A stretch of 48,246 nt of DNA, taken from NCBI GenBank assembly GCA_014762625.1, contig JABURQ010000178.1, positions 1 through 48,246 of the forward strand, read 5' to 3'. The stretch's first letter is position 1, and each line of letters begins with the position of its first letter. This document shows positions 17,028-25,689 of the stretch, one piece after another. This stretch comes from Planctomycetaceae bacterium. Lineage in GTDB: Bacteria; Planctomycetota; Planctomycetia; Planctomycetales; Planctomycetaceae. The position numbers were made by a program, and so were the translations under genes. The notes beneath the pieces were generated by a model. The model ran no database searches and had not been told where the DNA came from. It saw nothing but the letters and a program-made list of their open reading frames with translations.

Positions 17028-17995
17028 CGGATCGTCTCTCCGATCGGTTTGCCGTTCACACTGAGAATTTGCGTGTTGGTGGTGGCGTTACCAAAGCGAT
17101 TGAAATCGTGAAATGTCCAGACCACCTCTTTGTCTCGCGTGATCTCAATAATTTGGGGGTTCTTTTCACCGGCATGACAGTTGCCGATGACGATATTCCC
17201 GCTCGGCAACACTTCGAGAGTCGTCACCCAGGCGAGTTGGATATCGGGCAATTCATTCTGAGTCAGTTTCCAGACGATCTTTTTGTCGGGGGTCACTTCG
17301 ATCACGCTATGGCCGTTTCCCGTGGCGATGAGCGTGTTGCCGTTGTCCAGACGTAAGGCTGAGAAACAGGCGTTCCCAAACGCTTCGACGCCGTGGCCTC
17401 CTTTCGGCTCTTTGCCGAACATGGGGACCTTGTACTGCCAGAGGGTCTGTCCTTCTGGACCGTATTCTCGAACCAGGCCGTCCGCTTCGTGGCAGACGAG
17501 GTAATGACCGTTATCGAGCTTGCGAACGAGTCGGGTATCTTTATGAGGGTGTGGCTTTTTGACTCGTAGGGGGATCTGTTTCACGATTTTGCCGTCGGGA
17601 TCGACTTCCAAAATCCGCGTGGCTCCCGATTCAACGATCATGGTGTTGCCGTTCGCGAGTCGCTGGAACGCATGGACTTCCACTCGACGGTCAGCGTTTC
17701 CCGGAGAATCTTTAGATTCATATTCCCAGACGACCTGATTCGTCTCGGGATCGACTTCAACGATGTGTGTCCAGTTCGTTTGGAACAGGATGTGACCGTT
17801 ATCGAGAACGTGCAGATCGTGCAGCGGCCCAATTTTGTATTCCCAGGTCGTATCGCCGCTTTCGTCGATGATCGCGATTCGCCCTTTGGAGGAATCAGCA
17901 GTCAACAATTTGCGAGTCTCGTTTTTTGCTGCAAAGAGCGAGGCAACCGAAAGACAAATCACAACAGCGGCGCGAAAAATGTGAGCAACCATCAT
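17024..17995 (-). CDS. Secreted beta-propeller protein (PQQ-like/arylsulfotransferase-like)
   Basis: A 323-residue exported protein. A signal peptide (AVVICLSVASLFA) is followed by repeated blades of the form DxxGxTxWEY, DNGHILF, and LxNGNTMI: TTWEYKIGPLHDLHVLDNG, QVVWEYESKD, LANGNTMIVESG, QTLWQYKVP, LDNGNTLIATG and KIVWKLTQNE. These match propellers annotated as PQQ-binding-like or arylsulfotransferase-like. No catalytic site is evident, so a binding role is as likely as an enzymatic one. GGAG lies upstream of the two tandem ATG codons at 17995. It follows the LOG gene by 108 bases on the same strand. Confidence 0.8.
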   Translation of the reverse strand: MMVAHIFRAAVVICLSVASLFAAKNETRKLLTADSSKGRIAIIDESGDTTWEYKIGPLHDLHVLDNGHILFQTNWTHIVEVDPETNQVVWEYESKDSPGNADRRVEVHAFQRLANGNTMIVESGATRILEVDPDGKIVKQIPLRVKKPHPHKDTRLVRKLDNGHYLVCHEADGLVREYGPEGQTLWQYKVPMFGKEPKGGHGVEAFGNACFSALRLDNGNTLIATGNGHSVIEVTPDKKIVWKLTQNELPDIQLAWVTTLEVLPSGNIVIGNCHAGEKNPQIIEITRDKEVVWTFHDFNRFGNATTNTQILSVNGKPIGETIR

Positions 17996-18103
17996 CCAAA
18001 CTCCGATCTCGATAGTGTGAAAGTCTTTTTAGGATAGCTGGAAAGTCGTGGCAGCGAAATGAGATTCTGGGAGATGAAATTGAGAACTCTCTCGCCTGGA
18101 AAA

Positions 18104-18688
18104 TCAAATCTGTTCTTCATCTGTCATCCAGCGTTTCACTTCAGGCAACTCGTGCTGGTCCATGAGGTCGAGCAGTTCTCCGGGTTCGTTCGAGACGACG
18201 AACAGGTCGCGATTGTCCTCTTTCACGAACCCTTCGGCGATAGCGTGGTTGACCTGCTGTAAGAGTGGATCGAAATAACCGCGCACGTTGAGCAGTCCGA
18301 CGTTTTTGCGATGCAGCCCGAGTTGAGACCAAGTGAGAATTTCAAACAGTTCCTCGAACGTCCCCAAGCCTCCCGGCAAGGCGATAAAGCCGTTCGACAT
18401 TTCTTCCATCAACGCTTTTCGTTCGTGCATCGATTCGACGATGTGCGTTTCGGACATTTGCTGATGCATCACTTCACGACCGGAAAGAAATTTCGGAATC
18501 ACGCCGATTACCGTACCGCCTGCTTCCAGAACGCTATCCGCGACAACTCCCATCATTCCGATCGAACCGGCTCCGAAAACGAGTTCCAGGTTTCGGTTTA
18601 TCATCTCTCGCCCCAATTCTTCGGCGGCTTCCCGGTAGGCGGGATGATTTCCGGTTTTGGAACCACAATAGATGCAGATGCGTTTCAT
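18104..18688 (-). CDS. LOG family protein (nucleotide 5'-phosphoribohydrolase)
   Basis: A 194-residue protein of the LOG/TIGR00730 family. It contains the defining PGGxGTxxE motif (LPGGLGTFEE) and the preceding SMHERKALM stretch, both forming the active site of cytokinin-activating and related phosphoribohydrolases. The fold starts with ICIYCGSKTG and has GAGSIGMMGVVADSVL. Bacterial members cleave AMP or related monophosphates to the base and ribose 5-phosphate; some were misnamed lysine decarboxylases. Length is normal. No strong ribosome site is seen. It lies downstream of cysC but a terminator separates them. Confidence 0.88.
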   Translation of the reverse strand: MKRICIYCGSKTGNHPAYREAAEELGREMINRNLELVFGAGSIGMMGVVADSVLEAGGTVIGVIPKFLSGREVMHQQMSETHIVESMHERKALMEEMSNGFIALPGGLGTFEELFEILTWSQLGLHRKNVGLLNVRGYFDPLLQQVNHAIAEGFVKEDNRDLFVVSNEPGELLDLMDQHELPEVKRWMTDEEQI

Positions 18689-18756
18689 GGCACTGAGTTT
18701 CAGATGAAGTGGAGCCTGGGAGATTTCACGTCGTGCCGGAGTTGTTCACTCTACTA

Positions 18757-18793
18757 ATAAAAACACCCGTCGGACAAATTGTCGCGACGGGTG
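18757..18793 (-). terminator. Rho-independent terminator of cysC
   Basis: Read on the minus strand, a strong hairpin (CACCCGTCG at 18764-18772 pairing with CGACGGGTG at 18785-18793, extended inward by GACAA/TTGTC with one bulge) is followed by TTTTTATT. It lies 41 bases after the cysC stop. Confidence 0.85.
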
Positions 18794-18833
18794 AAAAGTC
18801 TCAGAGGTCAATCATGGGTTGTTATTGTTTTTC

Positions 18834-19445
18834 TCAGGCAGAGAAGTAGCCGTTCGACTCGAGAAATTCCATCACCTCAGCGGCCAGGGTTTCAGCATCT
18901 TTGCTGTCGGAGTCGAGGATGAGCTCGGCGTTTTCCGGTTCTTCGTAAGGAGCATCGATTCCCGTAAAACCTTTGATCTCTCCGGCACGAGCTTTCTTGT
19001 ACAGACCTTTCGGATCGCGAGCTTCACAGGTTTCCAACGAGGCTTTCACAAAAATTTCGATGAACTGACCATCGTCGAGAATTTCGCGGACTTTGTCGCG
19101 GTCTTCCCGATACGGCGAGATGAACGCGGTAGTGGTGATGGTTCCCGCCGAGGCAAAGAGCTTGGCGACTTCGCCGATGCGGCGAATATTTTCGGTACGG
19201 TCTTCCGGGGAGAACCCCAGATTTTTGTTCAATCCCATGCGGATGTTGTCGCCGTCGAGGACGAAGCTGTGCTTGCCTGCTTGATGCAATAGATGGTCGA
19301 CCACATTGGCGACCGTACTTTTTCCACTTCCCGAAAGACCGGTGAACCACAGAACGGCCCCCTTGTGTCCCTTCAGTTGGCAGCGGTCGTCTGAACTGAC
19401 GGAATGTTCGTGCCAGGTGACATTGGTTGCTTTCTGTTCAGTCAT
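18834..19445 (-). CDS. cysC: Adenylyl-sulfate kinase
   Basis: APS kinase of 203 residues, which phosphorylates adenylyl sulfate to PAPS with ATP. The P-loop GLSGSGKST is at residues 36-44. The APS-binding stretch [17 protein letters not shown], then [17 protein letters not shown] and [13 protein letters not shown], are all hallmarks. [22 protein letters not shown] is the C-terminal lid region. The start at 19445 is supported by AAGGAT 8 bases upstream. No sulfate adenylyltransferase gene is in the window, so the role may be in sulfation (PAPS supply) or sulfate assimilation. It has its own terminator and is divergent from hisI. Confidence 0.95.
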   Translation of the reverse strand: MTEQKATNVTWHEHSVSSDDRCQLKGHKGAVLWFTGLSGSGKSTVANVVDHLLHQAGKHSFVLDGDNIRMGLNKNLGFSPEDRTENIRRIGEVAKLFASAGTITTTAFISPYREDRDKVREILDDGQFIEIFVKASLETCEARDPKGLYKKARAGEIKGFTGIDAPYEEPENAELILDSDSKDAETLAAEVMEFLESNGYFSA

Positions 19446-19565
19446 CTCAACATCCTTCGATTGGTCTGTAAGGAATAAAGGGATCGTGCGAATCAACGAA
19501 TCCTAGTGGATCGACACGCGGTTGAAAAGCCAACGGGGATCCCGAAACCGAGCCGCCCCGCGAAC

Positions 19566-19594
19566 TGGTCAGCGGCGACCGAGACTGCTATTCT
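19566..19594 (+). promoter_or_regulatory. Candidate sigma-70-like promoter for hisI
   Basis: TGGTCA (19566-19571) and TATTCT (19589-19594) are separated by 17 bases. The -10 element is extended by an upstream TG (TGC-TATTCT). A transcript would start about 37 bases before the hisI GTG. Only 4 of 6 bases match the -35 consensus. Confidence 0.4.
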
Positions 19595-19637
19595 AAGGGC
19601 CAAAGTCAGCAAATACCGACAAACCAAGAGAGATACT

Positions 19638-20018
19638 GTGAGTGGTCCCAATTTCCAAAAACTCGAACTGATTCCCGCCATCGCTCAGGATGACGAAACC
19701 GGTGACGTCTTGATGATGGCGTACATGAACAAAGAGTCCTACGAAGAGACGCTGAAAACGGGACGCGTTTGCTATTTCAGCCGTTCGAGGCAGAAATTGT
19801 GGCGTAAGGGAGAAGAAAGCGGCAACGTACAGGAATTGAAATCGATCTACTACGATTGCGACGCTGATACGATTCTCGTCAAAGTGAACCAGATCGGCGG
19901 AGCCGCCTGCCATACCGGCTATCGCAGTTGCTTCTTCACGAAAATTGACCCGGCGACCGGCGAAACTAGCGAAGTGGGCGAGCGAGTGTTCGATCCGAAA
20001 GAGGTCTATAAGAAGTAA
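19638..20018 (+). CDS. hisI: Phosphoribosyl-AMP cyclohydrolase
   Basis: A 126-residue HisI that opens the adenine ring of phosphoribosyl-AMP in histidine biosynthesis. Conserved parts are [35 protein letters not shown] and the metal site [13 protein letters not shown], followed by [13 protein letters not shown] with the zinc-binding cysteines. It is the stand-alone form, without the fused HisE domain. The GTG start at 19638 is chosen because the conserved part begins about 10 residues later and GAGAG precedes it; upstream in-frame sequence to 19506 shows no family similarity. hisG follows 169 bases downstream on the same strand. Confidence 0.93.
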   Translation: MSGPNFQKLELIPAIAQDDETGDVLMMAYMNKESYEETLKTGRVCYFSRSRQKLWRKGEESGNVQELKSIYYDCDADTILVKVNQIGGAACHTGYRSCFFTKIDPATGETSEVGERVFDPKEVYKK

Positions 20019-20187
20019 GTAATCGCCAACCGCCACAGAACAGTACCACAACCTCCCCAACCGATCTTCACTTCTGAAGCAGAAGGTGGCCGAAGGCCGG
20101 AGGAGGAGGCATCAATAATTCATCTTAAAGATTCACTCTGACCGATCTGTTTTCACACGTCGGCAACAACCACACAGGTCTTCGACC

Positions 20188-21066
20188 ATGTCTGACAACG
20201 TATTGAAACTTGGAATTCCCGCCGGCTCTCTTCAGGAAGCGACCGCCGAATTGATGAAGAAGGCAGGGTATAACCTGAAGTTTTCCTCGCGGTCTTATTT
20301 CCCCGGTATCGATGATGACGAAATCGAATGTCTTCTGATTCGGGCACAAGAAATGGCTCGCTACGTCGATGAAGGAATTCTCGACGCGGGATTTACCGGT
20401 CACGACTGGATTCTCGAATCGGGAGCCGACGTTCACGAAATTAGTGAATTGGTTTTCTCCAAAGTCTCCCGACGCCCGGTTCGCTGGGTCTTGTGTGTCC
20501 CCAATGACTCTCCCGTTCAGGATGTCAAAGACCTGGAAGGGAAGCGAATTGCCACCGAAGCGGTCGGTTTGACCAAACGGTTCCTTGAAGAAAACGGCGT
20601 CAATGCGAAGGTCGAGTTCTCCTGGGGAGCGACGGAGGTGAAGCCGCCCGAGTTGGCAGATGCTATCGTCGAAGTGACTGAAACCGGTAATTCACTGCGA
20701 GCCAACAACCTCCGTATCGTCCATGAAATCTTACAAAGTACCACCCGCTTCATCGCGAACAAAGAGGCCTGGGAAGACGACTGGAAGCGGCAGAAACTCG
20801 AGAATATCTCATTGATGCTGGATTCCTGCCTCGCAGCGGAAGGGAAGGTCGGCATGATGATGAATATCCGTCGGGCCGATCTCGAAGAAATATTGGATAT
20901 TCTGCCGGCTCTGCAGACCCCCACCGTTTCTTCGCTGTCCGATCCTGATTGGGTGGACGTGAATACGATTCTGGATGAATCCGTCGTTCGGAATATCGTG
21001 CCGCAATTGAAAGCGGCTGGTGCCCGCGGGATCGTGGAATACTCGATCAACAAGATTATTGAGTAA
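20188..21066 (+). CDS. hisG: ATP phosphoribosyltransferase, long form
   Basis: HisG of 292 residues, catalysing the first and feedback-regulated step of histidine biosynthesis. The N-terminal periplasmic-binding-protein-like fold starts with [34 protein letters not shown] and [16 protein letters not shown] follow, and the PRPP-binding region is around [16 protein letters not shown]. The length and C-terminal ACT-like regulatory region ([20 protein letters not shown] to the end) identify the hexameric long form that does not need HisZ. The start is an ATG with a weak AGG upstream. Only hisI is nearby, so the his genes are scattered in this genome. Confidence 0.93.
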   Translation: MSDNVLKLGIPAGSLQEATAELMKKAGYNLKFSSRSYFPGIDDDEIECLLIRAQEMARYVDEGILDAGFTGHDWILESGADVHEISELVFSKVSRRPVRWVLCVPNDSPVQDVKDLEGKRIATEAVGLTKRFLEENGVNAKVEFSWGATEVKPPELADAIVEVTETGNSLRANNLRIVHEILQSTTRFIANKEAWEDDWKRQKLENISLMLDSCLAAEGKVGMMMNIRRADLEEILDILPALQTPTVSSLSDPDWVDVNTILDESVVRNIVPQLKAAGARGIVEYSINKIIE

Positions 21067-21365
21067 CACCGCGAAATTGAGAATTCAATTATCGTCATCC
21101 CGAGCTGTCAGATGACATTGAGTGATCTCATGCCGACGATGATGGTTGGACCCAGTGCGTCGGCTTGACGTCGTCGAAAACTGGGAGTCTGCTGTGCATG
21201 CGCTTCTGATCCTTAAGTTTCAGTTTGCACTCTTCTTTGCGCACCTGACGGATCACTTCTGGACGGGAAACGCCAAAATTCTGTGAGTTTTTGCGAGACT
21301 CACAACGCACGGCGCGATATACCGGTTCTTTGATGATAGATTTATTCACAAGAAGGAAAGCATCC

Positions 21366-22304
21366 ATGACTCGTATCGGTCATCTATTACTTGGGCTCGC
21401 CATTGCATCTCTCGCCTGCACAGCATCTTTGCAGGCACAGGACAAGGAAACGGCTCCTCCCAAAAAAGTTCTACGAATTATTGCTTTCGGCGCGCATCCG
21501 GATGACGCTGAGTTTCAGATCGGAGGTTGTGCAATCAAATGGGCCAAACTCGGCCATAAAGTGAAGTTCGTTTCCGCGACCAACGGCGATATTGGCCATT
21601 GGAATATGGCGGGGGGACCGTTGGCGAAACGACGGACGGCGGAAGTCAAAGAAGCCGCTAAGCGGATGGGAATCGAAGTCGAAGTTCTCGACATCCACGA
21701 CGGTGAGTTGGAACACAATCTCGAGACCCGCAAAATCTTCGCTCGCAAGATTCGTGAGTGGCAGGCGGATCTGGTCTTCGGTCATCGCCCGAATGATTAT
21801 CACCCCGACCATCGGAACGTCGGTTTGAATGTACGCGATGCGGCGTTTATGGTGCGCGTGCCGTTTTACGTGCCCGATACAAAGCATATCGATCACAACC
21901 CGGTTTTCATGTACTTCCCGGACAACTTTACAAAGCCTTACCCGTTCCAGGCGGATATCGCGATTTCGATCGATGATGTCTTCGATCAGAAATTGCATGC
22001 GATCGACGCGTTGGAATCACAGGTCTACGAAGGGGGCGCGTTGGGATCTCCTGATACGCTCGTCGAACGCTCGGCTGATAACCCGGAGGCTCGAAAATTG
22101 TATCTCCGGAAAGCTTGGGAACGTCGGCAAGGGAATCTCGCCAATCGCTTCCGCGATCAGCTTGTGGAATGGTACGGTGAGGAAGAAGGCAAGGCGGTCA
22201 AATATTGCGAAGCGTTTGAAGTGTGTGAATACGGCAAGCGACCGACCAAAGCAGAATTGCTGGAACTGTTTCCGTTCTTTGAGACGGATACGGATGAGGG
22301 ATAA
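21366..22304 (+). CDS. Secreted PIG-L family deacetylase
   Basis: A 312-residue zinc-dependent N-deacetylase of the PIG-L/LmbE family. A signal peptide (LLLGLAIASLACTASLQAQ) predicts export. The metal motif GAHPDDAEF includes residues 43-49, and the second metal and catalytic motif NDYHPDHRNVG carries HPDH at about 146-149. AKRRTAEVKEAAKRMGIE is the usual helix between them. Family members deacetylate N-acetylglucosamine conjugates; planctomycetes have many exported copies of unknown substrate. I prefer the ATG at 21366 because the signal peptide starts there. An unusually long 299-base gap with no gene separates it from hisG. Confidence 0.88.
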   Translation: MTRIGHLLLGLAIASLACTASLQAQDKETAPPKKVLRIIAFGAHPDDAEFQIGGCAIKWAKLGHKVKFVSATNGDIGHWNMAGGPLAKRRTAEVKEAAKRMGIEVEVLDIHDGELEHNLETRKIFARKIREWQADLVFGHRPNDYHPDHRNVGLNVRDAAFMVRVPFYVPDTKHIDHNPVFMYFPDNFTKPYPFQADIAISIDDVFDQKLHAIDALESQVYEGGALGSPDTLVERSADNPEARKLYLRKAWERRQGNLANRFRDQLVEWYGEEEGKAVKYCEAFEVCEYGKRPTKAELLELFPFFETDTDEG

Positions 22305-22305
22305 T

Positions 22306-22340
22306 AAAAAAATCCTCGCCGCGGATGAACGCGACGAGGA
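22306..22340 (-). terminator. Terminator of the ferritin-like gene
   Basis: On the minus strand, a hairpin formed by 22313-22323 and 22330-22340 (TCCTCG outer stem, CGCG inner stem, one C-A mismatch) is followed by seven T residues. It starts immediately after the convergent PIG-L gene's stop. Confidence 0.8.
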
Positions 22341-22390
22341 AAATGACCCTCCCTGGTCGGCGGCAGCTTCTTGATGAAGGAATTAAAGGA

Positions 22391-22864
22391 CTAAGCAGTC
22401 ACGGACGCTTCCGCGTCGAGTTCGCGCTGAAAACCTTCAAATTGAGTTCGATGCTCTTCTTCTTCTGCCAGAATCTGTGTCACCAGGTCGGCGGTGACGG
22501 GGTCGTTTTCTTCCGTCGCATCGATGATGGAGCGGTAGTGATCGATTCCCGTCTTCTCGGCTTCGATCACACCCTTAACGACACTGAGTACATCGGTGCT
22601 ATCCTCGGGAGGTCGGAGCGATTTCTGGTCGAACTCCAGTTCGAGTGAGCCTCGAACACGCCCTCCAAGTTGTTTAATCCGGTGGGCGAGTTTTTGAGCG
22701 TGCCCTAACTCTTCCGTAATGTCTTCGTCCAAAGATCGTTTGACTTCCTCGGCGCGAACACCATCGAGGTGGATGCTGTTGGCCAAGTAGTTGGCAACTG
22801 TTTCGACCTCCATGCGATAAGCTTTGTGTAGCATGTCAATTATTTGTTGTTTGTCGTCACTCAT
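22391..22864 (-). CDS. Ferritin-like (bacterioferritin-type) diiron protein
   Basis: A 157-residue four-helix-bundle protein of the ferritin-like superfamily. Helix 1 has YRMEVETVANYLANS, helix 2 ITEELGHAQKLAHRIKQLGG with an ExxH, helix 3 VIEAEKTGIDHYRSII, and helix 4 ILAEEEEHRTQFEGF with a second ExxH. This ligand pattern fits a diiron centre, as in bacterioferritin or DPS-like iron-storage and oxidative-stress proteins. No haem-binding methionine can be assigned. The start at 22864 follows AGGGAAAAT. It is single, with its own terminator, at the edge of the second stress block. Confidence 0.85.
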   Translation of the reverse strand: MSDDKQQIIDMLHKAYRMEVETVANYLANSIHLDGVRAEEVKRSLDEDITEELGHAQKLAHRIKQLGGRVRGSLELEFDQKSLRPPEDSTDVLSVVKGVIEAEKTGIDHYRSIIDATEENDPVTADLVTQILAEEEEHRTQFEGFQRELDAEASVTA

Positions 22865-23093
22865 ATTTTCCCTTTCGATTATCACTTCAGTTAACGGGCT
22901 AATAGTGCAATCGTTATGCCAATGTTGAAATCTTCATCTGCGGGTTGTTTGTTCGATGATATTTATCTTTGATTGATGTGTGACTTGCCGAGTTGGTCGG
23001 TCAACGATCAGGCTATCGCTGATTTCGCCTCGACTTCTCGGACGGTTTGCTTAGACTGAAAGTCAAATCACTTATCTTTGACAGGAATTAACG

Positions 23094-23699
23094 ATGAATT
23101 CGCTTCCCGATCCGCTGCAACATCGAACCGCCGATCACGACATCGACGATATTTTCTTAAAACGATGGTCGCCTCGGGCCATGAATGGCGAACCTGTGGC
23201 CCAAAGCGACTTGAATCGTTTGCTGGAAGCGGCTCGATGGGCTCCCTCAACCTACAACGAACAGGAGTGGAGATACCTCTACGCTCATCGGGATACCGAT
23301 CATTGGGAGACGTTCTTTTCTCTGTTGATGGAAGCGAATCAGGCCTGGTGCGATCAAGCAGGGGTGTTACTCGTCATCGCCTCTCACAAGACGTTTTCAC
23401 GCAACGGCAAGCCCAACGGTGTCCACTCGTTTGATGCGGGTGCTTCCTTCGAGAATCTGGCTTTGCAGGGGGCGAGTATGGATCTGGTGATCCATCCGAT
23501 GGCGGGATTCAATCGCAACAAAGCCCAGCAGGAACTTCTGATTCCCGAAGATTTTCATGTGGACGCGATGGTGGCGATCGGTCATCCCGGCGACCTGGCC
23601 TCGCTACCGGAAGGTTACGTTGAAATGGATCGAGCGCCTTCTGGCCGCAAACCGATTCAGGAAATCAGTTGCGAGGGGCGTTTCCAATTTGAAGGGTGA
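23094..23699 (+). CDS. Nitroreductase family protein
   Basis: A 201-residue FMN-dependent oxidoreductase of the nitroreductase family. The FMN-binding start FLKRWSPRAMNG fits the family's RRSxRxF-type motif. LLEAARWAPSTYNEQEWRYLYA is the classic second motif. ASFENLALQGASMDLVIHPMAGFN is the helix that stacks on the flavin, and VDAMVAIGHPGD is the terminal motif. The substrate is unknown. AGGAATT lies upstream of the ATG. Its stop is one base from that of the convergent YflT-like gene. Confidence 0.88.
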   Translation: MNSLPDPLQHRTADHDIDDIFLKRWSPRAMNGEPVAQSDLNRLLEAARWAPSTYNEQEWRYLYAHRDTDHWETFFSLLMEANQAWCDQAGVLLVIASHKTFSRNGKPNGVHSFDAGASFENLALQGASMDLVIHPMAGFNRNKAQQELLIPEDFHVDAMVAIGHPGDLASLPEGYVEMDRAPSGRKPIQEISCEGRFQFEG

Positions 23700-23700
23700 T

Positions 23701-24216
23701 TCAATCTTCTTCAAGATCAAAGGTTTTTGCGCCGTGTTGCGAGAAAATCTCATCCGCTCGCGTCAGTAATTGTGACGCATCCTCGCCGTGCGACTCCACC
23801 GTGACCAAAATTTGACCAGCCTGGATTTCCTGTTCGTAAAAATCGGCAGCCTCTTCCTTGACGCCTCGTGACAGCATCAGTGCGACAAAAGTTCCTAAAA
23901 CAGCGATTCCGGAAAACGCGCCGATCGCAAAGATGCTCGTCCCAGCGGTAGTGGCTAAGGTGACCAGAGCGGCAGCTCCACCGAGCCCCAAGCCGACTTC
24001 TCCCGCTTTCTGCATTCGGTTTTGATCTTCCGGCAACTGGAAATTTTCATCGAGGTAAGGTTTGAAACGTTCTTGAAACTCTGTATTAGAAGTGAACACA
24101 GAAATCTGGTCGGCCCCGAAACCTGCCGCACGAAGTTTGGGGAGCAGATTTTCCACTTCCTCGGGACTTTCAAAGATACCTGCTCGGACATGAGAATGTG
24201 TTGTGTTGGTGTTCAT
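23701..24216 (-). CDS. General stress protein 17M-like (YflT-like) membrane protein
   Basis: A 171-residue protein. Residues 10-65 (VRAGIFESPEEVENLLPKLR, then GFGADQISVFT) resemble the YflT/general stress protein 17M domain. A glycine/alanine-rich double hydrophobic segment follows (VGLGLGGAAALVTLAT and GAFSGIAVLGTFVALML), and the C-terminus has EIQAGQILVTVES as in related proteins. Function is unknown; Bacillus members are sigma-B-controlled. AAAGG lies upstream of the ATG. It is preceded by the coiled-coil lipoprotein gene on the same strand. Confidence 0.75.
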   Translation of the reverse strand: MNTNTTHSHVRAGIFESPEEVENLLPKLRAAGFGADQISVFTSNTEFQERFKPYLDENFQLPEDQNRMQKAGEVGLGLGGAAALVTLATTAGTSIFAIGAFSGIAVLGTFVALMLSRGVKEEAADFYEQEIQAGQILVTVESHGEDASQLLTRADEIFSQHGAKTFDLEED

Positions 24217-24308
24217 CTGATTGTGCCTTTCTCTGGATTGACTTAATTTGCCTGATTTTATGGTTTCCGAATCGTGCTTCCGATGAGCATTTTCAGGTCA
24301 TGATTGAT

Positions 24309-24839
24309 TCACTCTTTGTTTTGAAATGACTGACGTGCTTTATCGGCGGCCTGTGAAAGGTCGTCCCATGCTTGATCAACGCCCGTTTTCATTTCTCCCC
24401 AAGCGTCACCGGATTGACGAGTCAACTTTTGATAAGACTGAGAGAATTCCTGGCGTTTCGTTTTGAGGTCCTCGAGCCGCTGTTGCACCCGATCGCGCGA
24501 CTCGGCGGCGACATCCTCGAGTTGCTCCTGATATTGCTGAATACGTTCATCGATCTGATTCAATTGTTTTTGCATCGACTGTTCATATTCATTCTTTTGA
24601 TCGAGGGCATAGTCTTGTGTGGTTTTAACCGCATTCTCTACCGATTCTTTAACATCCTGCGGAGTTGTTGAATGCTGAGAATCATCTGCCTCCACAACAC
24701 TTTCCGAGGTTGCTTCGTCGGACTGTTTCTCGGGGGTTGCTGACGGGGCGGAGCTGTTTGTGCATCCTGCAATCACCAGCATCCCAGTGGCTAGCAGAAC
24801 CATTCCCATACATTTGAAAACGCCATATGAAATTTGCAT
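24309..24839 (-). CDS. Coiled-coil lipoprotein
   Basis: A 176-residue predicted lipoprotein. The signal sequence ends in LVIAGC, with a Ser/Thr/Glu-rich linker after it. From about residue 70 the protein is a long charged coiled coil (EQSMQKQLNQIDERIQQYQEQ and onward) that ends with SGDAWGEMKTGVDQAWDDL. The tail resembles the cytosolic coiled-coil protein at 8958-9242. I chose the ATG at 24839 because it gives a proper lipobox; the reading extended to 24938 puts the signal internally. The gene is divergent from the unknown 123-aa gene, with 421 bases between. Confidence 0.78.
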   Translation of the reverse strand: MQISYGVFKCMGMVLLATGMLVIAGCTNSSAPSATPEKQSDEATSESVVEADDSQHSTTPQDVKESVENAVKTTQDYALDQKNEYEQSMQKQLNQIDERIQQYQEQLEDVAAESRDRVQQRLEDLKTKRQEFSQSYQKLTRQSGDAWGEMKTGVDQAWDDLSQAADKARQSFQNKE

Positions 24840-25260
24840 CGTTGATTTCTTTCCGTTGTCGAATCGTTGGTATGTCGTGGTGATCACGACAGTCCTAGAA
24901 CAACAGTGCGAATTGCATGCCGAGAGAAGTGGAAACAAGATAACCGAATGGCATCCAAGGGGTTATGGGCATTTCTTTCGACCAGGCCAATTGTTGCAAT
25001 CTCACTTTGAACGCTCGGTGATCAGATTGGTTGATCAGACGACAACATCTGAGTCTGCAAGCGTGCAATTCAATTCAAAAAAATTTTCTCACGCGCGTGC
25101 GCGTATTAGAAGATGTCTCTTGTCTTACGTATTTCAAATATAGGGCTTCCTGCTCTTGTGGATTTGGCTTGAGAAGCTCTTTCGGCATGGCTTCTGCACC
25201 ATCTTACAAATAAATCAATGACAATACTTACTGAATCAATGAGAGGAAGTTGAGGCGACG
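24840..25260. other. Intergenic between divergent stress genes
   Basis: This 421-base region has no credible gene. It probably holds promoters for the coiled-coil lipoprotein (minus) and the 123-aa/hexa-BON genes (plus). It is AT-rich apart from a striking 17-base strictly alternating purine-pyrimidine run at 25090-25106 (centred on ACGCGCGTGCGCGT). I did not find a clear sigma-54 or sigma-70 promoter by eye. Confidence 0.5.
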
Positions 25261-25632
25261 ATGAGTCAAGCAGTCACTGTTGACACTTTCCAATCCGCCC
25301 TGGCAACAATGAATCAAGCGATCGAAAAAAACCGCGACTCATTGTTCTTCAAAACATTGCTGAAATCATGTGAAACTGTGCTGGGCGATGATCTATTGGG
25401 GGTCGCGATCTACAAAGATTCCCCCGAAACCCCTCACGACTATTACACCATCCGGATGGATGAAGGGCGTTTTTTCCTCGTTGAACATGGTCGGGGAGAT
25501 GTCGATTCCGATTGGAAAGTTTCAGAAGATTACCTCAGGGATCTTGCCAACGATCCTGACAAATACGTCGATCATCCCGAAAAACTCAGCCTGAACTGGC
25601 TTGCAAACCGTGTTTCATCGGCCACTGCATAG
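25261..25632 (+). CDS. Conserved-looking hypothetical protein, 123 aa
   Basis: A small acidic soluble protein that I do not recognise. It has no signal peptide or membrane segment. It starts with a helical region (VDTFQSALATMNQAIEKN), followed by what looks like a beta-sheet section (LLGVAIYKDSPETPHDYYTI, then RFFLVEHGRG), then a helical end. The codon use and the ribosome-site-like GAGG upstream support a real gene. It lies 57 bases upstream of the hexa-BON gene on the same strand, so the two are likely cotranscribed. Confidence 0.65.
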   Translation: MSQAVTVDTFQSALATMNQAIEKNRDSLFFKTLLKSCETVLGDDLLGVAIYKDSPETPHDYYTIRMDEGRFFLVEHGRGDVDSDWKVSEDYLRDLANDPDKYVDHPEKLSLNWLANRVSSATA

Positions 25633-25689
25633 AGTTGTCGGAATGATTATTCGAAACGATAAAATTTTTAACTGAAAGGAGACTTATTT

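Noticed and set aside
18104-18688. Lysine decarboxylase annotation for the LOG protein
   Set aside because: The PGGxGTxxE motif marks the phosphoribohydrolase family; the decarboxylase name is a historic misannotation.
21128-21367. A 79-codon minus-strand frame upstream of the PIG-L gene
   Set aside because: No signal, domain or ribosome site, and it covers the PIG-L promoter and ribosome-binding region.
24840-25260. Sigma-54 -24/-12 promoter near the second stress block
   Set aside because: I looked for GG-N10-GC patterns in good consensus context on both strands and found none that I would defend; a matrix scan is needed.
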